From: Aptenodytes patagonicus
Lineage: Eukaryota > Chordata > Aves > Sphenisciformes > Spheniscidae
NCBI RefSeq assembly: GCF_965638725.1
Contig: NC_134962.1
Span: 6,703,501 to 6,767,500 of the forward strand
DNA length: 64,000 bases
Direction: 5' to 3'
Within the stretch, counting starts at the first letter, position 1. Each line of letters opens with the position of its first letter. Shown here piece by piece: positions 11,850 to 24,350 of the stretch. The notes beneath the pieces were generated by a model. That model had not been told where the DNA came from. It did no database searches and saw only the letters and a list, made by a program, of their open reading frames with translations. The position numbers were made by a program, and so were the translations under genes.

Positions 11850-14800
11850 ACAAAATAGCTACAAGAGGTAAATAAGGAATCTAAAAACATATTCAAATCT
11901 TATAATTCAAGACTATTTCTCCCTTTCATTATCTGGTGCATTTCCCAGCTTTGAAAATGAAAATAAAAAAAGACATTGCATTTCAAATTTTTGGAAAAAA
12001 GCGCTCGTTTTTAAGTAGCTTACCACTGAGCTTACCTGTTTGTTTTTTAGTGGAGTATTTTTATTTCTTCCTTCAAGAAATCCAGTTTAGAAAAAAAAAA
12101 AACCACCCCTAGAGTTGCTTACCAGTTTTAAACCTACCGTCTCCTACAATAGCAGCATAAAAATAGTTTAAGTTATTAAGATTTGTCTTAGAAAGGGAAG
12201 TTAATTAGGACACTAGTAGCCAATAGTCCAGCTTGTATGCTAACTCACTCAGCCCCACCCTCACCTAATTCTAAACTCCTAAAATGCCCGGTCCCCAAAC
12301 ATGCTACCACCACCTTTAATACTACCTAGGTCCCCAAAACTCAGGCAGCCATACAGACGTCTCTCCGAGCAGCTAAAAGAACATCTCATCGTTTGTTCTA
12401 AACAGGTCTTGGTTTACATTTATGGATAGATATCATGTATGCTCCTGTAAAACTCAAATTAAAAAGTATTTCCATCTTGTATGTATCTTCATCCATTCTC
12501 TGGATTTTGGGACAGCTTGATATTACAAATAACTGTATCTTGTATTACAGCACACGTGCAGTAGCTCTGCATGGCACTGCTAGCTCCACAGAGAACTGCA
12601 GTGGAGCCAAGTGTGCAGCAGTCCACGCTGCAGGAAAAGCTTTCGTAAAGCCATCAACGCTGCCATCTCCTGGCATAGCAGGAGATTTACAGCCACAGCT
12701 TTAAATTGCACATTTAGACCATTTTGTGCACGCTGCAACTGCTAATGCAGAAAATTTTATTAGGGAATTGTTTTTATTCTGAATTTGTTCCATTCATTAT
12801 TTTGTGCTGCAGCACTAGATGATGATTCTCACCTGGCTGGTAAGCTGAACAACCTAGGGGAAATGTTATACATAGTGAATCTCCACCAAAAACTTTTGGA
12901 AGAAGGTAAATTAGTCTTACTCCAGACTGCAAATGACACTTAGCTAGCGAATCTGGAGATGTAAAAACGTAACAGCGTAAACCTTAACATTTCATTTTGC
13001 CATGGTTCATCTCTACAAACAGCAACAGCAGAAAAGCAAACAAGAAACAAGCGGCTTCTATCATTTCAAAGGCCAGATACTGTAAAAAAAATGTTGAGAC
13101 TGGTTTGACACAATTCCTTATAGTGGACAGTTGCCCAAACAGCTCGTCTGCAAACAACATTTAATCACAATTAAATTGAACCAGGTCTAAGCAATAGTTT
13201 TATTGACATTTCCCACATACACCTAACCCCACCTCTATCCCAAATCCATACTTCTCTGGAGAATGACTCAAACTAACCTGTTTTCCTAGCCTAGGAGCTA
13301 GGCTGGAGTACTCACCAATTTAGCTATTGCATTTCATCTGACAGATGGTAAATTAAGATACTCTGCCTGACTGCTTGCCATTGTGCAAACATGTCTTGCT
13401 TTCATTTGTGAAAGGCTTTGGCAGACAAACTTTTTGCCAATTGCTTTGTTTCCCGAAATACACTTTATTAAACCAACATGCAAGACCACTGACATGTGAG
13501 ACTAGCAGGAGGAAGGTTAAGATAGCTTATCTGAAAGTGTTTATAAAATGTCCCCATTTTGGGGGGCTTAACTATGTTGCTCTTTATGCCAAAGATTATT
13601 TTTCTGCAATAAACCACAAACATTGACAGCAAACTTTCAAAAAATTAATGAAAATGAGTTATTTTATAAATCTAGCATTCCTGTGGTTAGCTTTGTGTAC
13701 ACACATTAGAATCTTACATTCTACTTCATTCAGTTTTTTTGGACAGGTAACTGCCATAGAATAGCAAGCTAATACATTTCCAGAACGTGCGCTAACACTT
13801 ATTTGTGTGTGAATAAGGTCTCACTACATGTTTGATGCTTGAAGGGACACAGCTGTGGGTACTTTACAAGAGAACCTCGCAATAATTCCAGGGAGGAGTA
13901 AATTGCCAATGCATTCTCTTAACTTGGGTAATGGAAAACAAACCAGTTCAAAGTTTGACTCTGTCCTCCCAAATGAATATATCTAATGTGCACAGCAACG
14001 TAATGGAAAATACGCCCTTCTAAAAGTAGTCTGAACAATTAATGTGATGACTAAATAATTCTGAAACTTTGCTGACAGGTAAAAAGAAATTGATTCCAAC
14101 AGGAGAATAAGGACTCAACATATTAATACAGAACTGTATTACCAAACAAGAGAGACTTACCTGTGCTCACTTCATAATGAAAATATATTTTGGCCAAACT
14201 TAGTATCCACTTAAGTAGGTGCAACTCCACTGGATCCAGTGGAAACATACCTGCTGAACTACAGTGAATCTATTTTCTCATCACTCATTCACATTGTTAA
14301 GTATTTAAACAAAGAAACAGATTTTTTTTAAACAAGAAACAGATGACACATTCCATTCTTCCCTGTTTACACCAGTGGGAGTTCTGCACACGAGATTAGA
14401 AATTTTTTTTTTTTTTTTTGCCATCGATGATCACACACACCTAACCTTTAGCCTGCAATCGCTTGGTGGCATTCATTTGACTGAGAAGACTGGAAAAATG
14501 TGCTAACAACCAAAGATTACAGCATAACAATCACAACCTTTAAAAATAAAATTCAACAAAACCAGAAGAAACATTTGAGCAAATGACCAGCTATTGATGT
14601 AACTGCTGGGAACTCTTTCCTATCTTAAAGAAAACAAATAGCCCACGAATGTGAAATCTAAAACCATGTAAAACATAGAAGTAGCAGGGAAAAAACTAAC
14701 TCGAGAAATAAAACCCAGAAAAGAGCATCTCTAAACAACAGCAGAGTATATTTCATGGACTTTCCTCAACTATACAACTACACCAAACAAGAAATACCCA

Positions 14801-15200
14801 CCCACCAAAAACTGATGAACACCATAAAGAGAAGAGTCTGAAGTTAAAGGACTAGTAGGCTGTAGAGAGTTTGAAGATAGTATGATTCATTTGTACTAAA
14901 GATAAATTGTCAGGTGTTTGGCTGTTGAAATAGCAAGGAACCTGATTCATTCTCATAAAACAAAAGGCCTTTCACACTAGTCCTCTCAATTCTTTGATGC
15001 ACAACCACAGGAATCATTCATAATGAAATAGCAACTGGAAAAAGCATTAGATTTCCAGCTCAAGCAGCTGGAGAAAAAGTACTTTACTTTCAGAAAATGT
15101 ATCTGAATTACAGTGAAAGGACAAGAAGCTGCTTTTAGAAGTGAAGCACACCACCTTGCCCATGTTATTATAATAGAACTTTTGAATATAAAAAAGCATT
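11850..15200. other. Non-coding stretch downstream of RAE1
   Basis: AT-rich intergenic DNA with short poly-A and poly-T runs (for example 14,403-14,420). Apart from a CTCF-like match at 12,660-12,673 nothing is recognised. Confidence 0.5.
12660..12673 (-). promoter_or_regulatory. CTCF-like motif
   Basis: Minus-strand CCAGGAGATGGCAG matches the CTCF core consensus CCASYAGRKGGCRS at all but one position. Motif match only. Confidence 0.3.
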
Positions 15201-15210
15201 TAGTAAAAAT

Positions 15211-15216
15211 TTTATT
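15211..15216 (-). terminator. RAE1: Candidate RAE1 polyadenylation signal
   Basis: AATAAA on the minus strand about 1.25 kb past the RAE1 stop. Another AATAAA lies at 15,315-15,320 and an ATTAAA at 16,320-16,325. Which is used cannot be decided from sequence alone. The intervening 1.2 kb is repeat-poor, consistent with a 3' UTR. Confidence 0.3.
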
Positions 15217-16470
15217 TGAAATGTAGCATGAATCCATAACCATGTGTTACAACATACAGTTTTACAGAGAATTTATACAATATGACAAGTATTTCTATAC
15301 ATGCGCCCCCCATTTTTATTTAGTCATTACCACACAAACAATAGTTAAACAGGAATAATAAGCATTCACTTCTAAAAAAACCCCCAAAAACTTTGGCATT
15401 TATACAACTGGCTAGTTAAAAGTAAACAGTGGCAGATTCAAGTCAGAAAGAGACCCACTTGTTTTGTTTGACAGCATTTTTGATCAGGATGAAACTCACC
15501 AGCACTATTTTCTAGTTTATACAAAAATGAGTACTTTTTTTTCAGTCCAGAAACCCCTGGTAAGGGACAAAAACATGTTAAGAGAGATGCAAAAGAACCA
15601 ACTTTTAACTCTAAAAGGTGTCAGTTTTAAAGCAGTTTAGGCCACGAGTATTTTGCACACATTGGTTTGGTCATGAACAAAACAAACCCCTTAATGGTTT
15701 GTTCATATTACTGAACTATATATTACTTGGCACAACTGACAATTTCTCCTTTGGACTAGAATAACCATGAGTATCGTTGGCTCAAAAGTCATGTCCATTG
15801 CTGGAGTGTAAGAAAAAACTAAAGTAGAATTTGCACTGTGCCCATCTTCTGTCTTGAGCTTCTGTCACTGCTGTTGGCCACTTACATACCTACCAAATTC
15901 ATCCAAAAAATGAGGGAAAACAATTTGCAAGGCATTTCTTCCTGGCATAAGGTAGACAGTATTTCCATTTTAAAATCAGAAAGCAATGAAAGGACCCCTG
16001 AATAATAAGAAATAACAAGCCTCCTTTAAGAAGAATTACTTGCAATTCTTCTAGTACTTACAAAAAATACAGTATTTATATAACTTCTCCAGAACTATTA
16101 TAATTAACATATCTTAATGTAGTACTAATAAAATATATCCGTAGATACAAATGGTTGCACTTCTAAGCAGGAATATCTAACCCAGATTTAGATTTTGCTG
16201 CAATTTCATTATTGCTGTGGAACAGACAGTGGTTAAGTCATGTGAATACTAGCTTCTCTTTCTTACACACATCAGAATATCTAATTTGAAAAAAATGTTC
16301 TCCAGCAAGTCAGAATACATTTAATGTAATTTTTACAGTTCCTGCTAAATGTTAGCGATCCAAAGTTGACTGAACTGTGGTGCAATAGGGCACAAATGGC
16401 AGAAGAGCAGTGGAGTAGAGGCAGGAATGGCAGAAAAACAGTAGAGAAACACAAGTCAGGCTCATACTCA

Positions 16471-16557
16471 CTACTTCTTATTCCTAGGCTTTAACTCTTC
16501 TGCTGCGTTTCGCAGAAAAATGTAGTTTTTCTTTTGTGGATTATAAAATTCATGACC
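16471..16557 (-). CDS. RAE1: RAE1 last coding exon
   Basis: Residues 341-368, from [15 protein letters not shown] to the TAG stop at 16,471-16,473, preceded by acceptor TTTCTTTTTAG. It encodes the conserved C-terminal tail after the last propeller blade. Confidence 0.97.
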   Translation of the reverse strand, partial: GHEFYNPQKKNYIFLRNAAEELKPRNKK

Positions 16558-19500
16558 CTAAAAAGAAAAATCATCTGTATTTACTCTCTTCAAAGAAGAA
16601 ATAGCAGCATTACCTTAAAATGTGAGAATGTGAATATTCCATTAGTTTGGTTTATTAAGATTTAATCTTAAAGTCTTTAAGACCAGATATTGGACAACAT
16701 TGGTGGATTAGAAACAGCTTACTGTAACAAGTAATTACAAGAACTGTGTATATAAAGTAAAATTTAAGGGAAGCTTATCCATTTTTAAGGTATAAAAAAC
16801 TTTCCATAAAAAAATAACCACATAGCTCTAAGCTCTACTTTATAGATGCAGCGTAAGAACTCAATATGTTTTTTTTTTTTAAATGTCATTCTAGGCAGAG
16901 GAGAAACTAAAACTTTAATGGCCACCCAGTTTCACTTTATATTTTCTATCTTTTAAATGAAATAAGGTCACATTTTTTTCCAAAGTGAAGCCCAAGTTCT
17001 ACAGGCAACTGCAAAAATATCTGTTCCCCAACTGCAGATGCAAATATACTTTTTTGCATATTGACATTATTTGCATGCACATTACCGACTCAATACGCAA
17101 ATATTCAAATCAGGGAGAGTAAACACTAATATAGCTACTAAAGTCCAACGCACAACTTGAAAATTACCAACTCCACTTGACAGCAATGGTTCTAGAAAGG
17201 AAGTTTAGTACCTACTGGTTTTACTACTTAATATTGGTTTACAGATCTGAAAGATACCTCGGTTCATATCTACCATTGCAGTCTACCCAAGCATTTAGAA
17301 CAGAATTCACCTGCCCTAGCGCCTAGCAAAGTTATCTTCCTTTGGGCAGTATCCAGACAACTAGATACAATGCAGTAAATTAAAATTTTGCTCTCTTTGT
17401 GGCATGCAATCAAGTTCATCTGTGTGATTTCTGCATTCATTTCAGTCAAAACCACAGGGAATGTTATCCTCAAATTTAAAAGCACTAGTTATAACAGGAA
17501 AGTAATACTTTCAATGGAAGTTGCCATTCCATTAAAATGAGCTACACTTCAACCTTGCTACCCCTTTCTTAAACTATTAAGAAGTATTGATTCTCCACAT
17601 ATCATGGTTTGTTGTGATTCTCTTGCATCTATATGATTTATTGTTGAGTCGAGTTTGGAAGAGAAATACATAAATAAGTGCCACGAGCAAGCTGCACTGA
17701 ATGGTACTGGAAATTTAGTACATGGCATTCAAACACTGGTTGAAGTGTTTATAACCACAGTCACAGCTTTTTTTAAAGTTAAAGAGAATCTGCAGAAGCA
17801 GCAGAGATGTGCATTTCAAAGAGATCTGTGGGAACCTGTGAAGAGTGCCACATTGCCCATGACGCTCCCCACAGCAGAACGTGTGAGAGCAATCAGAATA
17901 ACTACTGAATCATGCAATTTACATTTTGCTCATCCACATTTGCAAAATAGCATTGTTTAGCAATCTTATCCAACTGAAGCTAAAAACCAAAGAATGCACT
18001 ACCTCAGTGTTACATTTCAATGGATGTCCAAAATGACCATTGTAAGTTCTCTCACATGCTTGTGAAATTAGAAAGACTCAGCTACTATTGATAAACAGCG
18101 AAAGCCTCATGTGAAAAGGATAGTCTTAGTTGTCACCTGCAAGTATGAATGAGTCTAAACCTTTCTTACCTTTGACCAATCGTAACTGGAAGCATATGCA
18201 AATATATTGCCATTATGGTTGAAACAACAAGCAGATATCGGCTGGTCAAGTTGTTCCGATGTTTTTAGCTTTGTTCGTGCATCTTTATCCCAAAAGCTGA
18301 ATCTACCATCAGATCCTACTGTTGCAAGAGTACCATGGACAGGGTGAAATGCTATCCCATTTACCTGCAGAATCATAAAAAAATACTATGTAAAACACCA
18401 CACATGGGAACAGTCAACACATGTGCTGAATCCTGAGAGAGAGTAAATACACAGGAAAGATTTTTTTCAACTAGATATAGTTCTTGTTTTTTTTTAAATG
18501 TTTTCACGTATGTTCTCTGGAAAAACAAACAAAAAAACCCCCCAAAACCCACCGAAGCGACAATGAAAGCATCATCTTTTTTGTAGTACTTAAAAATTCA
18601 ATGCATATTCCCATTACACAAATATATTAAGTATTGCTTCAATATCACCAAAATTAACAAGTGTCATCTCTATCAAGATGATTTAATGAATGGTTGATCT
18701 GGTGCTTGTTTTAAGGAAAGTACAAAAATTTGTCTTTCCTCTTAATGTATGACTATGACTGGTCTTTAAATATATGTCTAAGATAACTTTAGGCAAGATA
18801 AAAGGTCAAGGAGAACAAACAATTCATAGCCAATTTTACATTAAGAGTGTATATTGCCCTGTATAAATAACCTAGTGGTATATGCTGAGTACTTACAGCA
18901 TAGATGTCCTGAGGTGCTGATGTGTTTGTTCCATTGGAGCGATGACATTTAAAAGTGAAATTATCTTTTGCACTGTGGGGGGAAAAAAGTCTTTACTTTC
19001 CTCATTGTAAACTGAGCAATAAAGAAAGGATGTTTCATTAAATGATACTTACGGATTTGGGGGGTTGATATAATGAATAGCTACTCTTCCCTCAATACTT
19101 CCAAGGGCAAATCCAGTAGGTTTGTTCACTTTGTCTTTAAAAATAGCAACACAGCGATGCTAAATTTGAGAAAGATACAGAGGATTTTAGACAGAGGCCT
19201 GAGGGCCAGATTCTCTGAATGCTGTTTTCCATGGGTACACAAAACATCACATACACCAATGCAAAGTAAAGCAAAAACACAAACAAGGTCAAGAGATATG
19301 TCAAATTCTATTGAGAATTTGGGCCACTGTATTTAAATTTCTAAATCCTTATGAAGATCAGCAATAGATCAATGGCAAACCAAGACACGTACCATACCAA
19401 GAGAAAGTACTTTGGTTTTGAAACACTGTTTGTTTTTACCAAAAAATAGCAAGGCCAGAATTTCAACAATCTGTATAAAGATGCTTGTAATAAATATAAT

Positions 19501-22500
19501 CATTTACCTGGTGTTTAAGAGGAGATTCTATTCTTCTAAATTCAGAAGGTTGATTCTCTAACTGATAAACTATCAAACCCCTTTCTGCAGTGGCCACAGC
19601 AGCCATAGGATGAACCTGGATAAGGTTGCAAAATAGGTTGGAAGAGAGACACTTGTGTTAATAGCACGGCAGAGAATTCTATTTATTATTTTGCAGAAAT
19701 CCCTGAAGAAGTTAAAGGAATTAGACTGTTTTCTGGGGGGAAGAGAAGGAGGGAAAGGGGAAGGAGGGAAAGGGGAAGAAGAGAAAGAACAAAGTTCATT
19801 TGTAGACATATCTTCAAAACAAATCAGTTCTTCCTTGCCACTGAGAAATTAAACATACCAAAAATCTTCTAATTATTAGCTGACTCTTCCAATGTGAATC
19901 GCAGTAGTGGTAATGCACACTCATCCAGAAATGAGGGTAGGTCAGTCCTAGTGCTGATTTGGTTTTGTGATGTTAAATGGATACTAAGCGTGTTTTGTAT
20001 GATGCAAATACCTATTTTCCAGAGCCTGATCAAGAAGATCAATTTACGTTTTATTGCTAAAATCACACAGAGATCGAATACTATTCTATGATTCTAAACA
20101 AACAGTCGGTATTTAGTGCTAACCTACAGAAGCCTCAAAGACCGCCAGTTTATTCATACTCTCAGTCATCTAGCTGACACTAGTTTACCGTGTATCATGG
20201 CTTACCACATCTGCACAATAACATCTTTCAGGGAGCTGCAATGTCATCATAGGTGTTGGTGAACGGGTATCCCAGAACTGATGGAAACAGAGAAATGAAC
20301 AAACTTAGGCTTGGAGTTGAGGATACACCATTTAAATTACTTTAGTAAAGAGAATGCAATTGGTATCAAGTTGTTTCATTCTTGTCTATAGTCAGAATAC
20401 CGCAACTCTCTGTGAAGCGAGGCTATTTCATTAATCTGTTTTTTGTATTAGCGTTTAATAGAATATTTTCATTTCATGTAAATATTTTCATACACAGATT
20501 ACTAGCATGCTTTGTGTCCATTTGTTCAGGTAAAAATCATACCTTCAAAGTTTTATCCCAGCTTCCTGTCATCACACAGCTATAATTTGGTGCTTTAATC
20601 CAATGGATAGTCTTCACAGGAGCATCATGCTGAAGAAAAAAAAGGACGAACACACAGACATTTACTAAGATAACAGTCCACATTCCTTGTTTATGTTCCT
20701 CATTTTTTGTATGTATTTAGACTTTTTATCCATTCAAGAAAAGTGATTATTTTAGTCACAGCAGTTAGGATAAAGGTTGGTCATACCTTTGTGTTGTCTA
20801 GTGCTGTAAAATCACCCACATAAGAAAAAAAATGGTTCCTGACACAAAAAACTACAATCAAGTCACCCTATATAGGAAGATGGTCACAGCAGAAATACAA
20901 ATTATGAACAGCAGGACTTTCTACCTATTTACAAAGGATATTACCCATCATGCTAAAAATCAACACTTTATTGTTATTTGTTACAAACTAATATAAAAAC
21001 CAGCTTCTTCTGACAAGAGCTGCAGAAGAAAGGCCTATGTTAATTACACCAACGAGATTTTAAAGTCAAGGCTGAGAATCTGAATTTTATCACCTCAAAT
21101 AAGATACAAGAAGCAATCATTAAAAGGACTAACTCTCTTCTTAAATTATATAACTGGTAACTCATTTTAGTCACCATAACTACATAGTCTATGAACAGAC
21201 ATTCACTTCTAAATTGAGACTGCAAATTATAATCCCTGTTCCTGCTGCAGCAGAAAGCTGGTATTTGTGAAAGTGAATTCAATGATTTCTTAATCTTTTT
21301 TTCCCCCTATAATGCAGCAGGGTGAATTAGTGAGATCACAGCAGCAATGGAAAGAGCTCTCTCAAGTAAAACAGAGGTAACAGCTGCACAGGTTATTGAA
21401 ATCACTTTGATTGCAGGTTTCCCTATTCATGTGCACTTCATTATCCCAAAAATATAAAAAGCACCCTACAACCTCTTCTTCATATAGCGGTATCTACTTC
21501 AGAAGCACTAAACATTTCCTTAATTTGCTAATAAAGATAGCTTTTAATAAAAATAGAAAAGGGAAAAAGAAAAAAACACCTAATAGCCTGGGGCTTGCTT
21601 GCTTACTTGTGCAATCTGAATAGCTTGATTACTGTTGAGATCCCACATTTTGGCAGTTTTATCACAGGAAGCAGTAAATACTTTACTCCCATCCTAAAAA
21701 ACATGAATAAGGCCAAGAGATTAAATAGCTCTATCATGCAGTATCTATCAGAAAACCGTCAGGTCTTATGCTCTTCTAGTAATAGCGTAACATTAATGTA
21801 CCATATACAGGGACTGCAAGACAAGGAAGAAACATAAAAATGGAAATTTAATTACGACTGTGTCGTAAAAGAGAAAACTGTGCTAGCTATTATCTAGCTT
21901 TAAATACATTCTTACTTTTAAACTCACTTTTACCCTTCTTACACCCATGTTAAGTCTATTCTACTAGGACATGCTTAGCACGTATTTACAGTAACATAAG
22001 TCTATATAATAATCATAGGCTGCATCTACATGTGGCACTCGTGTCTGTCTGGAAACCACATGCCAATTTATTTAGGGTTTTGGTAAAAATTGTTTATTTA
22101 TTTTTAAATAGGAACATACATCACTCCAGCAGCCATCTAGTACAGGCCCCGTGTGCATCTGCTGAGCCTTTGGAATTGTCTGTCCATTATCTTGAACTTC
22201 CCAGCAGCGCACCTGTAACAGGAGAAGCGTATACAGACATAACATATTAACGCTAAGAACTTAAAAGACTTCTCTTCTTGAAGATCCCAGTCTTAGTTTA
22301 TACAACAAAAAGTATGATTATAAACACCAAGCTTTTTTCAGAACTAGTGAAACCTTATTTTCTCTGATTATGTTCCTTTTATCTGTACAGCCACAACTCC
22401 AGCCCACAACTTCAACCCCACCTCAAAAGTACCTTACGATCACGTAACACCTCCCAGTGCTCTCCTGGAGAACGCTTAACCATCAGCTAGGAAGAAGCTG

Positions 22501-23406
22501 CCTGCTTGCAGGCTACCGGCCAACTAACCAAACAGAACAGCTAAAAAATGCGCTCACGTTTGTCTTCCCCTCCCTGTTTGTGCCAGTTGGGATCTCACCC
22601 TTCAATCCAAACAAACTTCAATAAGGTTGTAGAAACTTAATCTTTTTGAGACTACACTGTCAAACTGGATGACTTACCATTGTGTTCATGGTTCTTTCAC
22701 TGGGCAAAGCATGTTAGCCTAATTGTATAAAAAAATGAAGCTAAAAACCAAACAAGTAGGAAAAAGAAAAATCAAAGTAATAAAAATGTAACAGGGAAAA
22801 CATTGACTACGTATTCTGAGCTGAAGCTTAAAACACACAGGCAGAGGAATGACTTATCTGAAGATCACAACTGAATTTCTCAGTTGAAGCAGCTCAGCTA
22901 TGTCAAACTTAGTGCCCTGGCACCAGACACAAATTTTGCAGTTCTGTGAAGAGGAAGATTTTCAGGTGCCCTGGCACAAGTTTTTAGGATCACATTTTGC
23001 AGTTTAGGCACCAATGCTCCCACTTTATTCACCTGTAGGTCTGACTGTGAGTACTTACATCATTTGCCCATGATCCTGCAATGAGGAAATTACCCGGCAA
23101 TGTTGGTGGACTAAATGCTAAACAAGATATGCTGTCATCAGGTGGAGATGTTACTTCAATATCCTGTAAAGGACAGAAGACAAAACAAAATCAGCCACAT
23201 TTGAGAACTGTGCACTGAAATCCTATTAATTCTATAGGGCGAGTTAGTAGGTACTGCTGTGACACATTAAAACACAGCAGAAGAACAGTGGTTCCCACAG
23301 GGGCTCACGCACATACCTTCATTGGATTATGGTTATCTGCAGTCGTACTGCCAAACATGCTGGTACCGCCAGTACCAAACCCTGATGTTGATCCAAACAG
23401 ACTCAT
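16471..23406 (-). CDS. RAE1: RAE1, mRNA export factor (full coding span, 11 coding exons)
   Basis: RAE1/Gle2 is a seven-bladed WD40 propeller. It binds the GLEBS motif of NUP98, contacts mRNP at the nuclear pore, and also works in spindle assembly and checkpoint control. The coding exons on the minus strand are 23406-23317, 23163-23059, 22212-22120, 21693-21607, 20629-20543, 20277-20206, 19615-19508, 19159-19053, 18972-18897, 18364-18170 and 16557-16471. All introns are GT-AG and all phases join. The product is 368 residues, the same length as the human protein. It runs from [19 protein letters not shown] to ELKPRNKK and is near-identical throughout. The start codon follows an acceptor by 7 nt, so exon 1 is untranslated and lies in the CpG island above 23.6 kb. 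One odd residue is Gly92 in LDGCWSD, where human has Val. SPO11 lies upstream on the same strand. Confidence 0.98.
18170..18364 (-). CDS. RAE1: RAE1 coding exon 10
   Basis: Residues 276-340, the longest exon (195 nt), carrying [20 protein letters not shown] and the [14 protein letters not shown] blade, ending SSYDWSK before donor AAG|GTAAGA. Confidence 0.97.
18897..18972 (-). CDS. RAE1: RAE1 coding exon 9
   Basis: Starts with the third base of Pro250 and encodes [20 protein letters not shown] to residue 275, ending GCT|GTAAGT. Confidence 0.96.
19053..19159 (-). CDS. RAE1: RAE1 coding exon 8
   Basis: Residues 215-249 plus two bases of Pro250: [20 protein letters not shown] then [14 protein letters not shown]. 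Human has Gln where this has Val in KDKVNKP. Confidence 0.96.
19508..19615 (-). CDS. RAE1: RAE1 coding exon 7
   Basis: Residues 179-214: [20 protein letters not shown] followed by [16 protein letters not shown], with donor CAG|GTAAAT. Confidence 0.97.
19735..19794. repeat. Polypurine tract with 15-bp tandem repeat
   Basis: A 60-base almost pure G/A run in RAE1 intron, containing two exact tandem copies of GGAGGGAAAGGGGAA at 19,748-19,777. Such purine tracts can form triplex (H-DNA) structure. Confidence 0.85.
20206..20277 (-). CDS. RAE1: RAE1 coding exon 6
   Basis: Residues 155-178: [20 protein letters not shown] to CADV, with donor GTG|GTAAGC. Confidence 0.97.
20543..20629 (-). CDS. RAE1: RAE1 coding exon 5
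   Basis: Residues 126-154: [20 protein letters not shown] then TGSWDKTLK, a WD blade end, with donor AAG|GTATGA. Confidence 0.97.
21607..21693 (-). CDS. RAE1: RAE1 coding exon 4
   Basis: Residues 97-125: [20 protein letters not shown] then SNQAIQIAQ, with donor CAA|GTAAGC. Confidence 0.97.
22120..22212 (-). CDS. RAE1: RAE1 coding exon 3
   Basis: Residues 66-96: [20 protein letters not shown] then [11 protein letters not shown]. Residue 92 is Gly (GGC) where the human protein has Val, in a propeller strand. Confidence 0.97.
22912..22998. repeat. Short imperfect direct duplication
   Basis: GTGCCCTGGCAC occurs at 22,912 and again at 22,966, each followed within 15-30 nt by an A/C-rich stretch and TTTTGCAGTT. 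It is an approximately 54-bp local duplication inside a RAE1 intron. Confidence 0.6.
23059..23163 (-). CDS. RAE1: RAE1 coding exon 2
   Basis: Residues 31-65: [20 protein letters not shown] then [15 protein letters not shown], with donor GAT|GTAAGT. Confidence 0.97.
23317..23406 (-). CDS. RAE1: RAE1 first coding exon
   Basis: Residues 1-30 with the FG-rich N-terminus [20 protein letters not shown]. The exon itself starts at 23,413 after acceptor TTTGCAG, so 7 nt of 5' UTR precede the ATG. Donor ATGAAG|GTATGT. Confidence 0.97.
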
Positions 23407-23639
23407 CCTTGCCCTGCAAATGAGGAAAAGGCTTACTGAGACCTGCGAGGCCCTCAAGCATCCCTAGGGGGTCTCACCGCAGCCACTACACCAGCACACC
23501 CCTCACCCTGCCTGGGAGGCACCCGGCGATATAAAAATATACGAAATTAAAAAAAAAAACAACAACAACCCACAGAAAACACCACACTTCTCGCTGCAGT
23601 TGGATCCCTGACATTTCCCGGTCGGCCACCCTGCCACCG

Positions 23640-24350
23640 CTGTCAGGGATCCCTCCCCGGTTGTCACCTGGCGAGAGCTAACCCCCTGCCATGCCCCTCA
23701 ACCCTCCCGCGGCACCGCCGGGCTGCGGGGGCCACGGCGCCTCGGGGAGCCCCGCGTCCGGCACAGCCCGTGCCGGAGGCGTTCCCCCTCCGGCACACGT
23801 CCCAGCCTCATGTCTCTGCCTACAGTCCGCCCGGCGGGGCAGCGAGAGTGCCCGGCAGGCGAGGACGCGCCATTTCGCGGGGGTCCCGCTTCCCTGCCGG
23901 CAGAACCGGGCAGCGGCCGGCGCGGGCAGCGACCGTTCGGGGGAGGCCGTTGGAGCGGGACCGAAGGCGCCCGCAGGCCGCGGCGCTGCCGCAGGCGAGG
24001 CGGTGCCGTCCGGGAGCACGGGGGGGACCCCAGCGCCGACCCTCACCCACCCGTGTGGCGGGCCCGCTCCGGCCCGCTGTCTCCAGCGACGCGGCCCAGC
24101 AGCTAACGCGGCGGCGGCGCAGGGGCAGGCCGCGTCTCTCTACGCAGGCGCCGCGGCCGGCAGGGCGGTGGCGGCGCCTGCGCCCTGGCCAGGCCGGGCG
24201 GGAAGGGGCCGGGCGCGGGCAGGCCCAGGTAGCGAGGCCCGGCGGGGAGCCGCTCCACCGTTGTGTCCCGGCCGGGGGGAGCCCAGCCCGGTGGGGCCGT
24301 GCCCGCTCCTGCTCCGCTCCCGTCGGCCCGCGGGGGACCTCCGTGGCGCT
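23640..24350. promoter_or_regulatory. RAE1: RAE1 CpG island promoter
   Basis: About 700 bp of very GC- and CpG-rich DNA upstream of the first coding exon, flanked on both sides by AT-rich sequence. The untranslated first exon of RAE1 must lie in or next to it. Donor-like sites on the minus strand include GCCAG|GTGACA at about 23,664-23,672 and GCAGG|GTGAGG near 23,505-23,515, but the true one cannot be chosen. Long open frames here (up to 237 codons) are composition artefacts. Confidence 0.85.

Noticed and set aside
17655-17960. 101-codon plus-strand open frame
   Set aside because: Inside the last RAE1 intron, no domain, no splice or promoter support.
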